Assembly: GCA_017999235.1 (NCBI GenBank)
Contig: JAGOBN010000036.1
Coordinates: 1 to 13,015 of the forward strand
Source: Anaerolineales bacterium
GTDB taxonomy: Bacteria > Chloroflexota > Anaerolineae > Anaerolineales > UBA6663
DNA length: 13,015 nt
Reading direction: 5' to 3'
Shown: piece by piece, positions 6,343 to 13,015 of the stretch
Layout of the letters: each line of letters starts with the position of its first letter
How positions within the stretch are numbered: the first letter of the stretch is position 1
The notes under the pieces: generated by a model
Told to the model about the DNA's origin: nothing
Database searches by the model: none
Seen by the model: only the letters and a program-made list of their open reading frames with translations
Position numbers and translations under genes: made by a program

Positions 6343-7953
6343 CTAGTCCCTGAAGATCCGCACCCAGCGGCGGGGCTCTTTGCCGTAGGAATGCGAGATG
6401 AGGTTGGCTTTGCGCGCCAGCTCATGCTGCAGCCGGCGGATGTAGGCCGAGGCCGGCGGCAGATCCGCCGACGGTTCGCCGCGCATCACGGCCGCGATGG
6501 CCTCGCGCGTCTCGGCCAGGGCGTCGTCGGTGGCGTTCTCGGTCTCCAGCGGCACCGTGCGCAGATTGAATAGATCCGAGAGGAAATTTTCGATTTGCGC
6601 GGTGGTGTTGGCGCGCAGGACGTAGATGGGCAGGCCGCGCTCCTCGGCGTCCTCGATCGAGCGCTGGCGCTGGCGGTAATAGGTCTTGAGGGTGACCATG
6701 GCCTGCGCCTTGTCCACGTCATCCACCAGCACGGCCGGCACCCGCAGGTGGCGCGCCGCCTGCTCCAGCCGGTTGCGCGCGATGCCGTAGGCGTAGATGC
6801 GCATGCTCTCCAGCAGGCTGGCGCCGCGTCCCGGCTCGCTCTCGGGCTCCATCCCGCGCGCCGGCCGGCCGTTGCCGCCGGGCGGGGGCGGGGTCAGGTC
6901 GCGGGCCGGCAGGTCGCGCAGGCTGCGGCCGCGGCCGCGGCCGGGCGGCGCCGCCTCGACCGGGGTCTCGACCTGGATCTCGCCGTGGTCGTCGCGGTAG
7001 CGCAGTTCCGGCGGTTTGGGCCGGCCGCGCAGGAAGGTGTCCACGGCCGCGGCCACATCATGGTGGACGGCCAGCCGCTCACGGTCCTGGATCTCGATCA
7101 GCACGTCAAAGGTGGGCGGGGCGCGGCGTTCCAGCACGGTCTTCTGCGTGCCGCGCCGGCGGGCTTCCTCGTCCGAGAGCGTCACGCTCTCAATGCCGCC
7201 GATCAGGTCCGCCAGGGTCGGGTTGAGCATCAGGTTTTCGAGCGTGTTCCCGTGGGCGGTGCCGATCAGCTGCACGCCGCGCTCGGCGATCGTGCGCGCC
7301 GCCTGGGCCTCCAGCTCGCGCCCGATCTCGTCGATGACGATGACCTCCGGGTTGTGGTTTTCCACCGCCTCGATCATCACCTCATGCTGGAGGTTGGGCT
7401 GGGCCACCTGCATGCGGCGGGCGCGGCCCACGGCCGGGTGCGGCACATCGCCGTCCCCGCCGATCTCGTTGGAGGTGTCCACCACCACCACGCGCTTCTG
7501 GTCCGCCAGGATGCGGGCGGCTTCGCGCAGCATGGTAGTTTTGCCCACCCCCGGCCGGCCCAGCATCAGAATGCTCTTGCCGCCCTGGATAATGTCCTGG
7601 ATGATGTCGATGGTGCCGTAGACGGCGCGGCCGACGCGGCAGGTCAGGCCCACAATCTGGCCGCGCCGGTTGCGGATGCAGCTGATGCGGTGCAGGGTGC
7701 GCTCCATGCCGGCGCGGTTGTCGGCGTCGAAGGCGCCGATGCGCGTCACCACGTAGTCGATCTCGGCGCGCGTGATCTCGGCCGGGGCCAGGATCACCTC
7801 GCCGTCGATGTACCGGGCGGTGGGGACCCGGCCCAAATCCAGGATGATCTCCAGAAGTTCATCGCTGCGGTTGGCGGCGGTCAGCGCGCCGCCGATGGAA
7901 GGCGGGATGACCGCCATAAGCGCGTGCAAGTCGTCGGTGATGCGTCGTTGCAT
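6343..7953 (-). CDS. Ycf45-type AAA ATPase with C-terminal R3H domain
   Basis: A 536-residue protein. The ATPase part (about 1-305) has Walker A GRPGVGKTT (132-140), VVVVDTSNEIGGDGD (155-169), Walker B EVIVIDEIGRE (203-213) and GTAHGNTLENLMLNP (231-245). It is related to SpoIIIAA and to secretion/pilus-type ATPases. Residues about 335-375 form a low-complexity Pro/Gly/Arg linker. A second conserved block (about 379-470) is followed by a single R3H domain at the C-terminus; the RxxxH signature is RRLQH (506-510), ending in KEPRRWVRIFRD. R3H domains bind single-stranded nucleic acid. The combination matches Ycf45, found in plastids, cyanobacteria and some other bacteria; its role is unknown. 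It starts at ATG 7953, 36 bp after the GNAT-like gene, and precedes tmk. Confidence 0.9.
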   Translation of the reverse strand: MQRRITDDLHALMAVIPPSIGGALTAANRSDELLEIILDLGRVPTARYIDGEVILAPAEITRAEIDYVVTRIGAFDADNRAGMERTLHRISCIRNRRGQIVGLTCRVGRAVYGTIDIIQDIIQGGKSILMLGRPGVGKTTMLREAARILADQKRVVVVDTSNEIGGDGDVPHPAVGRARRMQVAQPNLQHEVMIEAVENHNPEVIVIDEIGRELEAQAARTIAERGVQLIGTAHGNTLENLMLNPTLADLIGGIESVTLSDEEARRRGTQKTVLERRAPPTFDVLIEIQDRERLAVHHDVAAAVDTFLRGRPKPPELRYRDDHGEIQVETPVEAAPPGRGRGRSLRDLPARDLTPPPPGGNGRPARGMEPESEPGRGASLLESMRIYAYGIARNRLEQAARHLRVPAVLVDDVDKAQAMVTLKTYYRQRQRSIEDAEERGLPIYVLRANTTAQIENFLSDLFNLRTVPLETENATDDALAETREAIAAVMRGEPSADLPPASAYIRRLQHELARKANLISHSYGKEPRRWVRIFRD

Positions 7954-7989
7954 AAGTGTTATCGCGTCCGGCGGCCGGCCGGAGCGCCC

Positions 7990-8928
7990 TCAATTCTCAT
8001 GGATTTTCAGCCGCGCGCCCGCCATCGGCGTGGTGGCGTTGCCTTCCAGGGCCGGCAGCGGCTTCAACACCGGTTCCGAGACGCGCACGGCCAGCCGTTT
8101 CACCATCACCGCCTGCGAGCCCAGCCCTTCCAGGCGGCTGGCCTGAAGAATCTCCTGCAGCCAGTCCTGATAGCGGCGCACGCAGACGTAAATCGGCCGG
8201 CCGGCCCGGTTGGCGCCGGCCAGCCACTGCAAGGCGGCCAGCAGGATCTCGGCCGAGCGGTCATAGGCCTCCGGGTGCAGATACGGCTCCACCCACAGGC
8301 CGCTGGGTCCGCGCTTCACATCCAGGAAAGCCGTCAATTCGCCGTCCTGCTCAAACACCAGGCCCTGGCCCGGCCGCGGCACCGGCTCAACTTGCTGCAC
8401 CAGCCGCGGCACGTTGTTGGCGTACAGCAGGCTCACGGCCAGCGCATCCGCCGGGGTGGCCGGCCGGGCCGCGCCGGCGGACGGGGCGCGGGCATCCAGT
8501 TCGCCGGCCAGCCGCCAGATGGTCTGCCGCGCGTAGATGGCGAAGCCGGCCAGGCGCAAGGCCTCAAACTCACCGCTGCTCTCATCCACCTCGGCGATCA
8601 GGTTATGGCCGCCGCGCGCGCCGGCCTCGGCCGCCAGGCGCTCCACCAACGGCAGCCAGGCCCGGTTGGCGGGCGTCCAGGCGGGGGCGATAAACAGCGC
8701 GCGGGCTTGTTCTTCGCCGGGGCGGTGCCGCAGCTGGCCAAACCCCACCTGTTGGCCCTCGCGCCAGACCAGGGTCGGGGCGCCGGCGCCCGGCATCAGA
8801 TACGCGAGCAATGCGTTTTGGAGGGGGTGGCTGTCGCGGGTAAGCCGGGTGATCGAGTCGAGGCAGATGCCCTCGGCGCTCAACTGCCGCACGACGCTGA
8901 TATCCCGCCAGTCAAAAAGCCGGATCAT
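7990..8928 (-). CDS. Tandem GNAT-like protein, probably degenerate
   Basis: A 312-residue protein of uncertain function. Residues about 50-142 look like a GNAT acetyltransferase half. They have strands PTLVWREGQQVGFGQL (51-66) and ALFIAPAWTP (77-86), a helix, HNLIAEVDESS (108-118) and the closing LRLAGFAIYARQTIW (124-138), resembling the GF-Y-R end of GNAT domains. Residues about 155-300 repeat this pattern more weakly (LTAFLDVKRGP, LWVEPYLHPEA, IYVCVRRYQDW). I do not see the Q/RxxGxG/A acetyl-CoA loop in either half, so catalytic activity is doubtful. No signal peptide or membrane segment is present. It overlaps the preceding unidentified gene by ATGA (8925-8928) and precedes the R3H ATPase, so the two unidentified products are probably translated together. 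Confidence 0.75.
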   Translation of the reverse strand: MIRLFDWRDISVVRQLSAEGICLDSITRLTRDSHPLQNALLAYLMPGAGAPTLVWREGQQVGFGQLRHRPGEEQARALFIAPAWTPANRAWLPLVERLAAEAGARGGHNLIAEVDESSGEFEALRLAGFAIYARQTIWRLAGELDARAPSAGAARPATPADALAVSLLYANNVPRLVQQVEPVPRPGQGLVFEQDGELTAFLDVKRGPSGLWVEPYLHPEAYDRSAEILLAALQWLAGANRAGRPIYVCVRRYQDWLQEILQASRLEGLGSQAVMVKRLAVRVSEPVLKPLPALEGNATTPMAGARLKIHEN

Positions 8929-9545
8929 CGCGCGGGGCGGTCCAACTCCGAGGGCAGGGTTACCTTGGTGGCGCGCTCAAACAGGCTCTTCAAAGCCGCC
9001 TGGAAGCGTTCCACCTCCCGGATCGTCCCCCGCCGGGTGCGGGGGATGCCCGCCTGATCGGTGGTTAACATGCCTTTGTGGCGGAAATAGTCGCGATACA
9101 GTTCGGCCAGCACGTCTTTTTCCGGACGTTGTTTCTCGCGGGCGATGACCTTGGCTTGCAGGGGCAGCGGGTTGGCGGCCTCCTCGGGGATGACCTCCGG
9201 CCAGAAGGGGCTGTGCTCGTCAACATCCACCATCCCGTAAAGTTCCACCGCCGTTGGGCGGCGCACGCCGGCCACCATCCCAAAAAGCGACTCCAGACCC
9301 TCCGAATTGCGGCGCCACCAGCGCACGGCTTCAGGGTCGGCCAGCCATTCCCATTCATAATCACCGGGGTCAGCCCCAAACCGGCCGGCCAGGCTGATCG
9401 ATTCGTAAGTGTTGATGTACTCGCCCAGACGCTGCCACAACCGCACCGGCGCCAGCATCACCAGCTGGGTCTCCGGCATCTTAACCAGCTCGGCGAAGCG
9501 GTAGTTGGGGCTGTCGTTGACGAGGAAGGATTTAATCTTGGTCAC
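8925..9545 (-). CDS. Conserved-looking protein of unknown function, about 206 aa
   Basis: I do not recognise this family. From the GTG at 9545 the protein is soluble, without signal peptide or membrane helix. It is rich in aromatic residues in the middle (YEWEWLADPEAVRWWRR, about 62-78). It has a central VRRPTAVELYGMVDVDEHSPFWPEVIP-like segment and a basic C-terminal helix ending in LFERATKVTLPSELDRPAR. Three starts are possible. A TTG at 9581 gives 218 residues but has no proper ribosome site. The GTG at 9545 has a weak AGG at 6-nt spacing and is preferred. The ATG at 9479 would remove the conserved-looking FLVNDSPNYRFAEL stretch. It is the first gene of the minus-strand operon and overlaps the GNAT-like gene by 4 bp, which supports its being real. 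A promoter lies at 9607-9636. Confidence 0.72.
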   Translation of the reverse strand: MTKIKSFLVNDSPNYRFAELVKMPETQLVMLAPVRLWQRLGEYINTYESISLAGRFGADPGDYEWEWLADPEAVRWWRRNSEGLESLFGMVAGVRRPTAVELYGMVDVDEHSPFWPEVIPEEAANPLPLQAKVIAREKQRPEKDVLAELYRDYFRHKGMLTTDQAGIPRTRRGTIREVERFQAALKSLFERATKVTLPSELDRPAR

Positions 9546-9606
9546 AGCTGACCTGTACTGGGCGCAGCGGAGACTAAACAAACCTGAGAAACACGCCCTG
9601 AGAAGA

Positions 9607-9636
9607 ATTCTACCATGCGCCGCCGAGCGGGGACAA
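9607..9636 (-). promoter_or_regulatory. Candidate promoter of the operon ending in tmk
   Basis: On the minus strand TTGTCC (9636-9631), an 18-bp spacer and TAGAAT (9612-9607) form a reasonable sigma-70-like site, with initiation near 9600. That is upstream of both the TTG (9581) and GTG (9545) starts of the first gene. Confidence 0.5.
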
Positions 9637-9650
9637 CCGCATTATGGTGG

Positions 9651-9685
9651 ATTAGTTTGAGGGCGCTCCGCGCCGCCAAACTAAT
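9651..9685. repeat. Large inverted repeat between two divergent promoters
   Basis: ATTAGTTTG (9651-9659) is perfectly complementary to CAAACTAAT (9677-9685). Inside it GGCGC (9662-9666) pairs with GCGCC (9670-9674) across a TCC loop, with a 2-nt internal loop (AG/GC) between the stems. The A+T-rich arms stand out in very G+C-rich DNA. It lies about midway between the minus-strand promoter at 9607-9636 and the plus-strand promoter at 9716-9743. No T-run follows on either strand, so a terminator is less likely than an operator or a structural element. Confidence 0.75.
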
Positions 9686-9715
9686 TGTTAACGCGCGGCC
9701 GCCGAGACCCTTTGG

Positions 9716-9743
9716 TTGTGATTCTTGGCTAGGCTGTTACAAT
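9716..9743 (+). promoter_or_regulatory. Candidate promoter of the amino acid ABC transporter
   Basis: TTGTGA (9716-9721), a 16-bp spacer and TACAAT (9738-9743) lie upstream of the binding protein gene, with initiation near 9750. The roughly 54-nt leader holds a small perfect hairpin (TGGGCG 9757-9762 with CGCCCA 9768-9773), then the Shine-Dalgarno sequence. The -35 is moderate (four of six). Confidence 0.5.
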
Positions 9744-9790
9744 AGCGGCCACGCCGTGGGCGGCCAACGCCCAATCCTGATTTCACCTAA

Positions 9791-9796
9791 AAGGAG
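9791..9796 (+). promoter_or_regulatory. Shine-Dalgarno site that fixes the binding protein start
   Basis: AAGGAG lies 7 nt before the ATG at 9804. It is the best ribosome site in the window and shows that the longer frame, open from 9615, is not the true start. The lipoprotein signal peptide begins exactly at this ATG. Confidence 0.85.
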
Positions 9797-9803
9797 TCTC
9801 GGA

Positions 9804-10679
9804 ATGAAGAAGCTGACCCTACTCAGTGGTCTGGCGGCAGTCGGGTTGATCCTGGCCGCCTGCCAACCGGTCGCCACCCCCACCGCCGCGCCGGCCGCCA
9901 CGGAAGCGTCCGGCTCCAGTCTGCCGGATCTCGGCGGCCAGGACATCACCGTCGCGATCGAGAACGCCTATCTGCCGTTCAACTACATCCGCCTGGACAA
10001 CGGCGTGGCCGAGGGCTGGGATTACGACACCCTGGCCGAGATCTGCGCGCGCTTGAACTGCAAGCCCGTTTACCAGGAGATTGCCTGGGACTTCATGATC
10101 GCGGCGGTGTCCGACGGCCAGTTCGATGTGGCCGCCGACGGCATCACCATCACCGAAGAGCGCGCCAAGGTGGTGGATTTCTCCATCGGTTACATCAACG
10201 TCGACCAGCGCATTATGGTGCGTTTGGATGAGACGCGCGTGGACAGCCTCGATGGCTTCAAGACCGGCGATCTCAAAGTGGGCACCCAGAAAGGCACCAC
10301 CAACTACGATGAGGCCGTCAAGCTGGTGGGCGAGAACCGGGTGACCGCCTTCGACACCTTTGGCGATGCCGTCCAGGCCCTGATCAACGGCGACGTGGAC
10401 GGCGTGGTCATCGACGACACCGCCGGCCAGGGTTACGTGGGCGTCAACGCCGACAAGATCAAGCTGCTGCCCGGCAAGCTGGTGGGCCAGGAACTGGGCT
10501 TCGTCTTCCCCAAGGGGTCGGCGCTGAAGGCGCCCTTTGACGCCGCGCTCCAGTCGATGATGGCCGATGGCACCCTGGCCAAGATCAATGCGAAGTGGTT
10601 TGGCCCGGACTTCGTGATGACGTACGACGAGATCGCGCCGGGCGCCTACGACAACCCGACGCCGACCCCCAAACCGTAA
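9804..10679 (+). CDS. Polar amino acid ABC transporter substrate-binding lipoprotein (SBP family 3)
   Basis: A 291-residue exported lipoprotein that captures the ligand outside the membrane and delivers it to the permease. Residues 1-20 are a lipoprotein signal peptide (MKK, hydrophobic core, lipobox LAAC with Cys20). A Thr/Ala/Pro-rich linker (21-45) follows, then the SBP_bac_3 domain (about 47-275). Family marks are YLPFNYI (55-61), GWDYDTLAEICARLN, WDFMIAAVSDGQFDVAADGITITEERAKVVDFS (positions about 93-125) and VGTQKGTTNYDEA. The tail ends in NPTPTPKP, a style common in Chloroflexota secreted proteins. The ligand is probably a polar or basic amino acid; the sequence alone does not say which. 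It is followed by a strong hairpin and then the permease and ATPase genes. Confidence 0.95.
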   Translation: MKKLTLLSGLAAVGLILAACQPVATPTAAPAATEASGSSLPDLGGQDITVAIENAYLPFNYIRLDNGVAEGWDYDTLAEICARLNCKPVYQEIAWDFMIAAVSDGQFDVAADGITITEERAKVVDFSIGYINVDQRIMVRLDETRVDSLDGFKTGDLKVGTQKGTTNYDEAVKLVGENRVTAFDTFGDAVQALINGDVDGVVIDDTAGQGYVGVNADKIKLLPGKLVGQELGFVFPKGSALKAPFDAALQSMMADGTLAKINAKWFGPDFVMTYDEIAPGAYDNPTPTPKP

Positions 10680-10698
10680 CACCATCCGTCAACAAAGC

Positions 10699-10733
10699 GC
10701 GGCGCGCCGAGGCCAACTCGGCGCGCCGCCTTT
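10699..10733 (+). terminator. Strong hairpin between binding protein and permease genes
   Basis: A 13-bp perfect stem (10699-10711 with 10717-10729; core GGCGCGCCGAG/CTCGGCGCGCC) with a GCCAA loop is followed by C and only three T residues. It begins about 20 nt after the binding protein stop codon and ends 16 nt before the permease start. It probably acts as a partial terminator or a 3' mRNA stabiliser, giving more binding protein than permease, as in other ABC importer operons. Confidence 0.7.
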
Positions 10734-10745
10734 ATCAAAGACCTC

Positions 10746-11583
10746 ATGGCTCCTTCGTCCTCCAGCGCCGCCGCTCCCAGTTCTTCCCAGGGACAGCTCG
10801 TCACCCGCTTAACCCAGCTGCCCTGGTGGCTGATCTTAATGCTGTTGGCCGGGGTGCTCCTGACGTATCAGATTCTCAACGACGACCTGTCCTCATTTAT
10901 CTTCGATAAGCTGAGCCAGGGTATCCTAACGACGATCCTGGTGACCGTGATCGCCTACTTCTTCGCCATCCTGCTGGGGCTGTTGGGCGGCCTGGGGCGG
11001 GTCTCGAAGAACCCGGTGCTCTACAACTTGGCCACGCTGTATGTGCAGATCATCCGCGGCGTGCCAATCCTGGTGCAGATCTTCTATTTCGCGTTTGTGA
11101 TGGTGCCGGCGATTACGGCCCTGTTGAACGCGCTCGGCCAGATGATTGACCCCGGCGGTTGGTTGGCGACCCTGTCCAACCAGGATCTCCCCATGATCGT
11201 GCGCGTGGTGGTGGCTCTGGCTTTCGCCTACGGCGGCTTCGAGTCGGAGACCTTTCGCGCCGGCATCGAGTCCATCGGCAAGGGTCAGATGGAGGCCGCC
11301 CGTTCGCTGGGCATGAGCTACGTTCAGGCCATGCGCTATGTGATCCTGCCGCAGGCCATCCGGCGCATCCTGCCGCCGCTCGGCAACGACTTTGTCTCGA
11401 TGCTGAAAGATTCATCGTTGGTCTCGGTGCTGGGGGTGCGCGACATCACCCAGGAAGCGCGCCTGTATATGGCCGCCTCGTTCGTGTACCCGCCGACCTT
11501 GAACATGCTCGCCTTCATTTACCTGAGCATGACGCTGATCCTCTCCTTGGCGGTGAAATGGCTCGAGAATCGGATGGGCAAAG

Positions 11584-11594
<11 letters not shown>
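10746..11594 (+). CDS. Amino acid ABC transporter permease (HisM/GlnP type)
   Basis: A 282-residue inner membrane protein. The N-terminus has a Ser/Ala/Pro-rich cytoplasmic stretch (1-17), then hydrophobic segments near 27-44, 58-82, 93-125, 150-165, 217-235 and 253-272. [19 protein letters not shown] (99-117) is the conserved family block. The cytoplasmic EAA loop that docks on the ATPase is [22 protein letters not shown] (183-204), followed by [11 protein letters not shown] single permease gene is present, so a homodimeric channel is likely. The start is ATG 10746, with only a weak ribosome site after the hairpin. Its 3' end overlaps the ATPase gene by 11 bp. Confidence 0.95.
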
Positions 11595-12336
<742 letters not shown>

Positions 12337-12404
12337 GCCTGACGCCAACCATCCCCACCTCATCAATTTGACTCTAATTTAGGGCCGGCGGGCCGCTTCG
12401 TCGC

Positions 12405-12410
12405 TATAAT
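12405..12410 (+). promoter_or_regulatory. Perfect -10 box upstream of the CheW-like gene
   Basis: TATAAT lies 61 bp before the preferred CheW ATG. No convincing -35 sits at 16-18 bp spacing; a TTGACT at 12368-12373 is 31 bp away, too far for one promoter. The site may depend on an activator or another sigma factor, or may be chance. Confidence 0.35.
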
Positions 12411-12470
12411 CTGAAACACATCCCGCGCGGTGTGACCGCGCGCTGGCCGAGTGGATCGGCGTCAGATTCT

Positions 12471-12935
12471 ATGCTCTCCGCGCCCACCCTATTTCCGCCT
12501 TCGGCCGCCCCCACCTACGTCATTTTGCGCGTCGGCCCCCAACTCTTTGCGCTGCCCTTGGGGTGTGTCACCCGCGCCCTGCGGATGGCGGCCTGCACCC
12601 CGGTGCCGGATGCGCCGGCCTGGCTGGTGGGGCTCTTGAACCTGGCCGGGCAGAGCCTGCCGGTTCTGGATCTGGGCCGGCGGCTGGGGCAGCCCGGTCA
12701 AACGCCCACCCCCGCCCACCGGCTGCTCATCGTGGCGGGCGCCGCCGGCCCGTTGGCCCTCATGGTGGACGAGATCACCGAGGTCTTGACGCCGGCGGCC
12801 GGCCTGGACCCCGCGCCGCCCACGGACGGTACGCCCTCGGTGGTCAGCGCGGCTTTGCACGTGGGCGCGGACCTGGCGCTGATCCTGGATCCCGCCCAAC
12901 TGCTGCCCGGCGAGCCGCTCAAAGCCGGCCGATGA
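12471..12935 (+). CDS. CheW-like chemosensory coupling protein
   Basis: A 154-residue protein made almost wholly of one CheW domain (about 14-146). Family blocks are YVILRVGPQLFALPLGCVTRAL (16-37), WLVGLLNLAGQSLPVLDLGRRLG (51-73), RLLIVAG (84-90), LALMVDEITEVL (95-106) and DLALILDPAQLL (134-145). CheW proteins connect receptors with the histidine kinase CheA. In most members the second block reads NLRG, with an Arg important for the interaction; here it is NLAG (Ala59). The start is placed at ATG 12471. An in-frame GTG at 12432 would add 13 residues that do not look like the domain, and neither has a good ribosome site. The next gene overlaps by ATGA and looks like CheR. Confidence 0.85.
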   Translation: MLSAPTLFPPSAAPTYVILRVGPQLFALPLGCVTRALRMAACTPVPDAPAWLVGLLNLAGQSLPVLDLGRRLGQPGQTPTPAHRLLIVAGAAGPLALMVDEITEVLTPAAGLDPAPPTDGTPSVVSAALHVGADLALILDPAQLLPGEPLKAGR

Positions 12936-13015
12936 ACGCCACCCGGCCGGCCGAACTCCCCGACGCCGTTTACCGCCGCCTGAGTGAGCTGGTGCGCGCG
13001 CGCACCGGCTTATGG
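12932..13015 (+). CDS. Probable CheR-type protein methyltransferase, N-terminal 28 residues only
   Basis: An ATG at 12932 overlaps the CheW stop as ATGA and opens a frame that runs to the window edge. The visible residues include PDAVYRRLSELVRARTGLW, which fits the N-terminal helical domain of CheR (a Tyr/Leu-rich helix followed by a tGl/tGi turn). CheR methylates receptor glutamates with S-adenosylmethionine, and CheW-CheR adjacency is common in chemosensory operons. With so few residues the call leans on context. Confidence 0.55.
   Translation, partial: MNATRPAELPDAVYRRLSELVRARTGLW

Noticed and set aside
6595..9057. An 820-codon open frame on the plus strand
   Set aside because: It is antisense to the R3H ATPase and GNAT-like genes. 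Its His/Gln/Arg/Ala-rich translation shows no domain, as expected for the reverse frame of G+C-rich genes.
9615..9803. N-terminal extension of the binding protein frame back to 9615
   Set aside because: The strong AAGGAG and the lipoprotein signal peptide both fix the start at 9804. The upstream part covers a promoter and the inverted repeat.
12444..12454. TGGCCGAGTGG, resembling the D-arm (A box) of a tRNA-Ser or tRNA-Leu
   Set aside because: No matching T-arm (GGTTCGAATCC-like) or acceptor stem follows within tRNA distance, and the CheW reading frame starts at 12471.

Overview
This is a high-G+C, densely packed bacterial chromosomal segment with 14 protein-coding genes, two of them cut by the window edges. 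There are no RNA genes, no mobile elements and no CRISPR. The best taxonomic guess is Chloroflexota, perhaps the Anaerolineae side. It rests on gene content (a Ycf45-type R3H ATPase upstream of tmk, an FmdB-like zinc ribbon), on the Thr/Pro/Ala linker after the lipoprotein cysteine and the PTPTP tail of the binding protein, and on the scarcity of Shine-Dalgarno sequences. It is an inference, not a proof.

Layout from left to right. (1) Minus strand, 1-3699: a MEMO1/AmmeMemoRadiSam-B protein, a CNNM/CorC-type CBS membrane protein overlapping it by ATGA, and then a circularly permuted ATP-grasp protein that runs off the left edge. A good promoter and a hairpin leader precede MEMO. (2) Minus strand, 3705-5158: guanylate kinase (gmk) and a rhomboid protease overlapping it by GTGA. 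The N-terminus of the rhomboid is built from five 18-bp repeats. (3) A compact divergent promoter at about 5171-5199 separates gmk from a plus-strand FmdB-like zinc-ribbon gene (5238-5651). (4) Minus strand, 9545 down to 5660: an unidentified protein, a degenerate tandem GNAT-like protein, the R3H/AAA ATPase and thymidylate kinase (tmk), probably one operon that converges on the FmdB-like gene. (5) A 258-bp regulatory region with two divergent promoters and a large inverted repeat between them. (6) Plus strand, 9804-12336: a complete polar amino acid ABC importer (lipoprotein binding protein, permease, ATPase), with a strong hairpin after the binding protein gene. (7) Plus strand, 12405 to the end: a CheW-like protein and the first 28 codons of a probable CheR methyltransferase, the start of a chemosensory-type operon.

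Functionally the window mixes nucleotide housekeeping (gmk, tmk), membrane and metal-related proteins (CNNM, MEMO, rhomboid), amino acid uptake, and the start of a signalling operon. I did not find a clearly new defence or mobile system. The points most worth a second look are the MEMO-CNNM coupling with its hairpin leader, the inverted repeat at 9651-9685, the CheW protein lacking the conserved Arg of the NLRG motif, and the operon of two unassigned proteins with the R3H ATPase and tmk.
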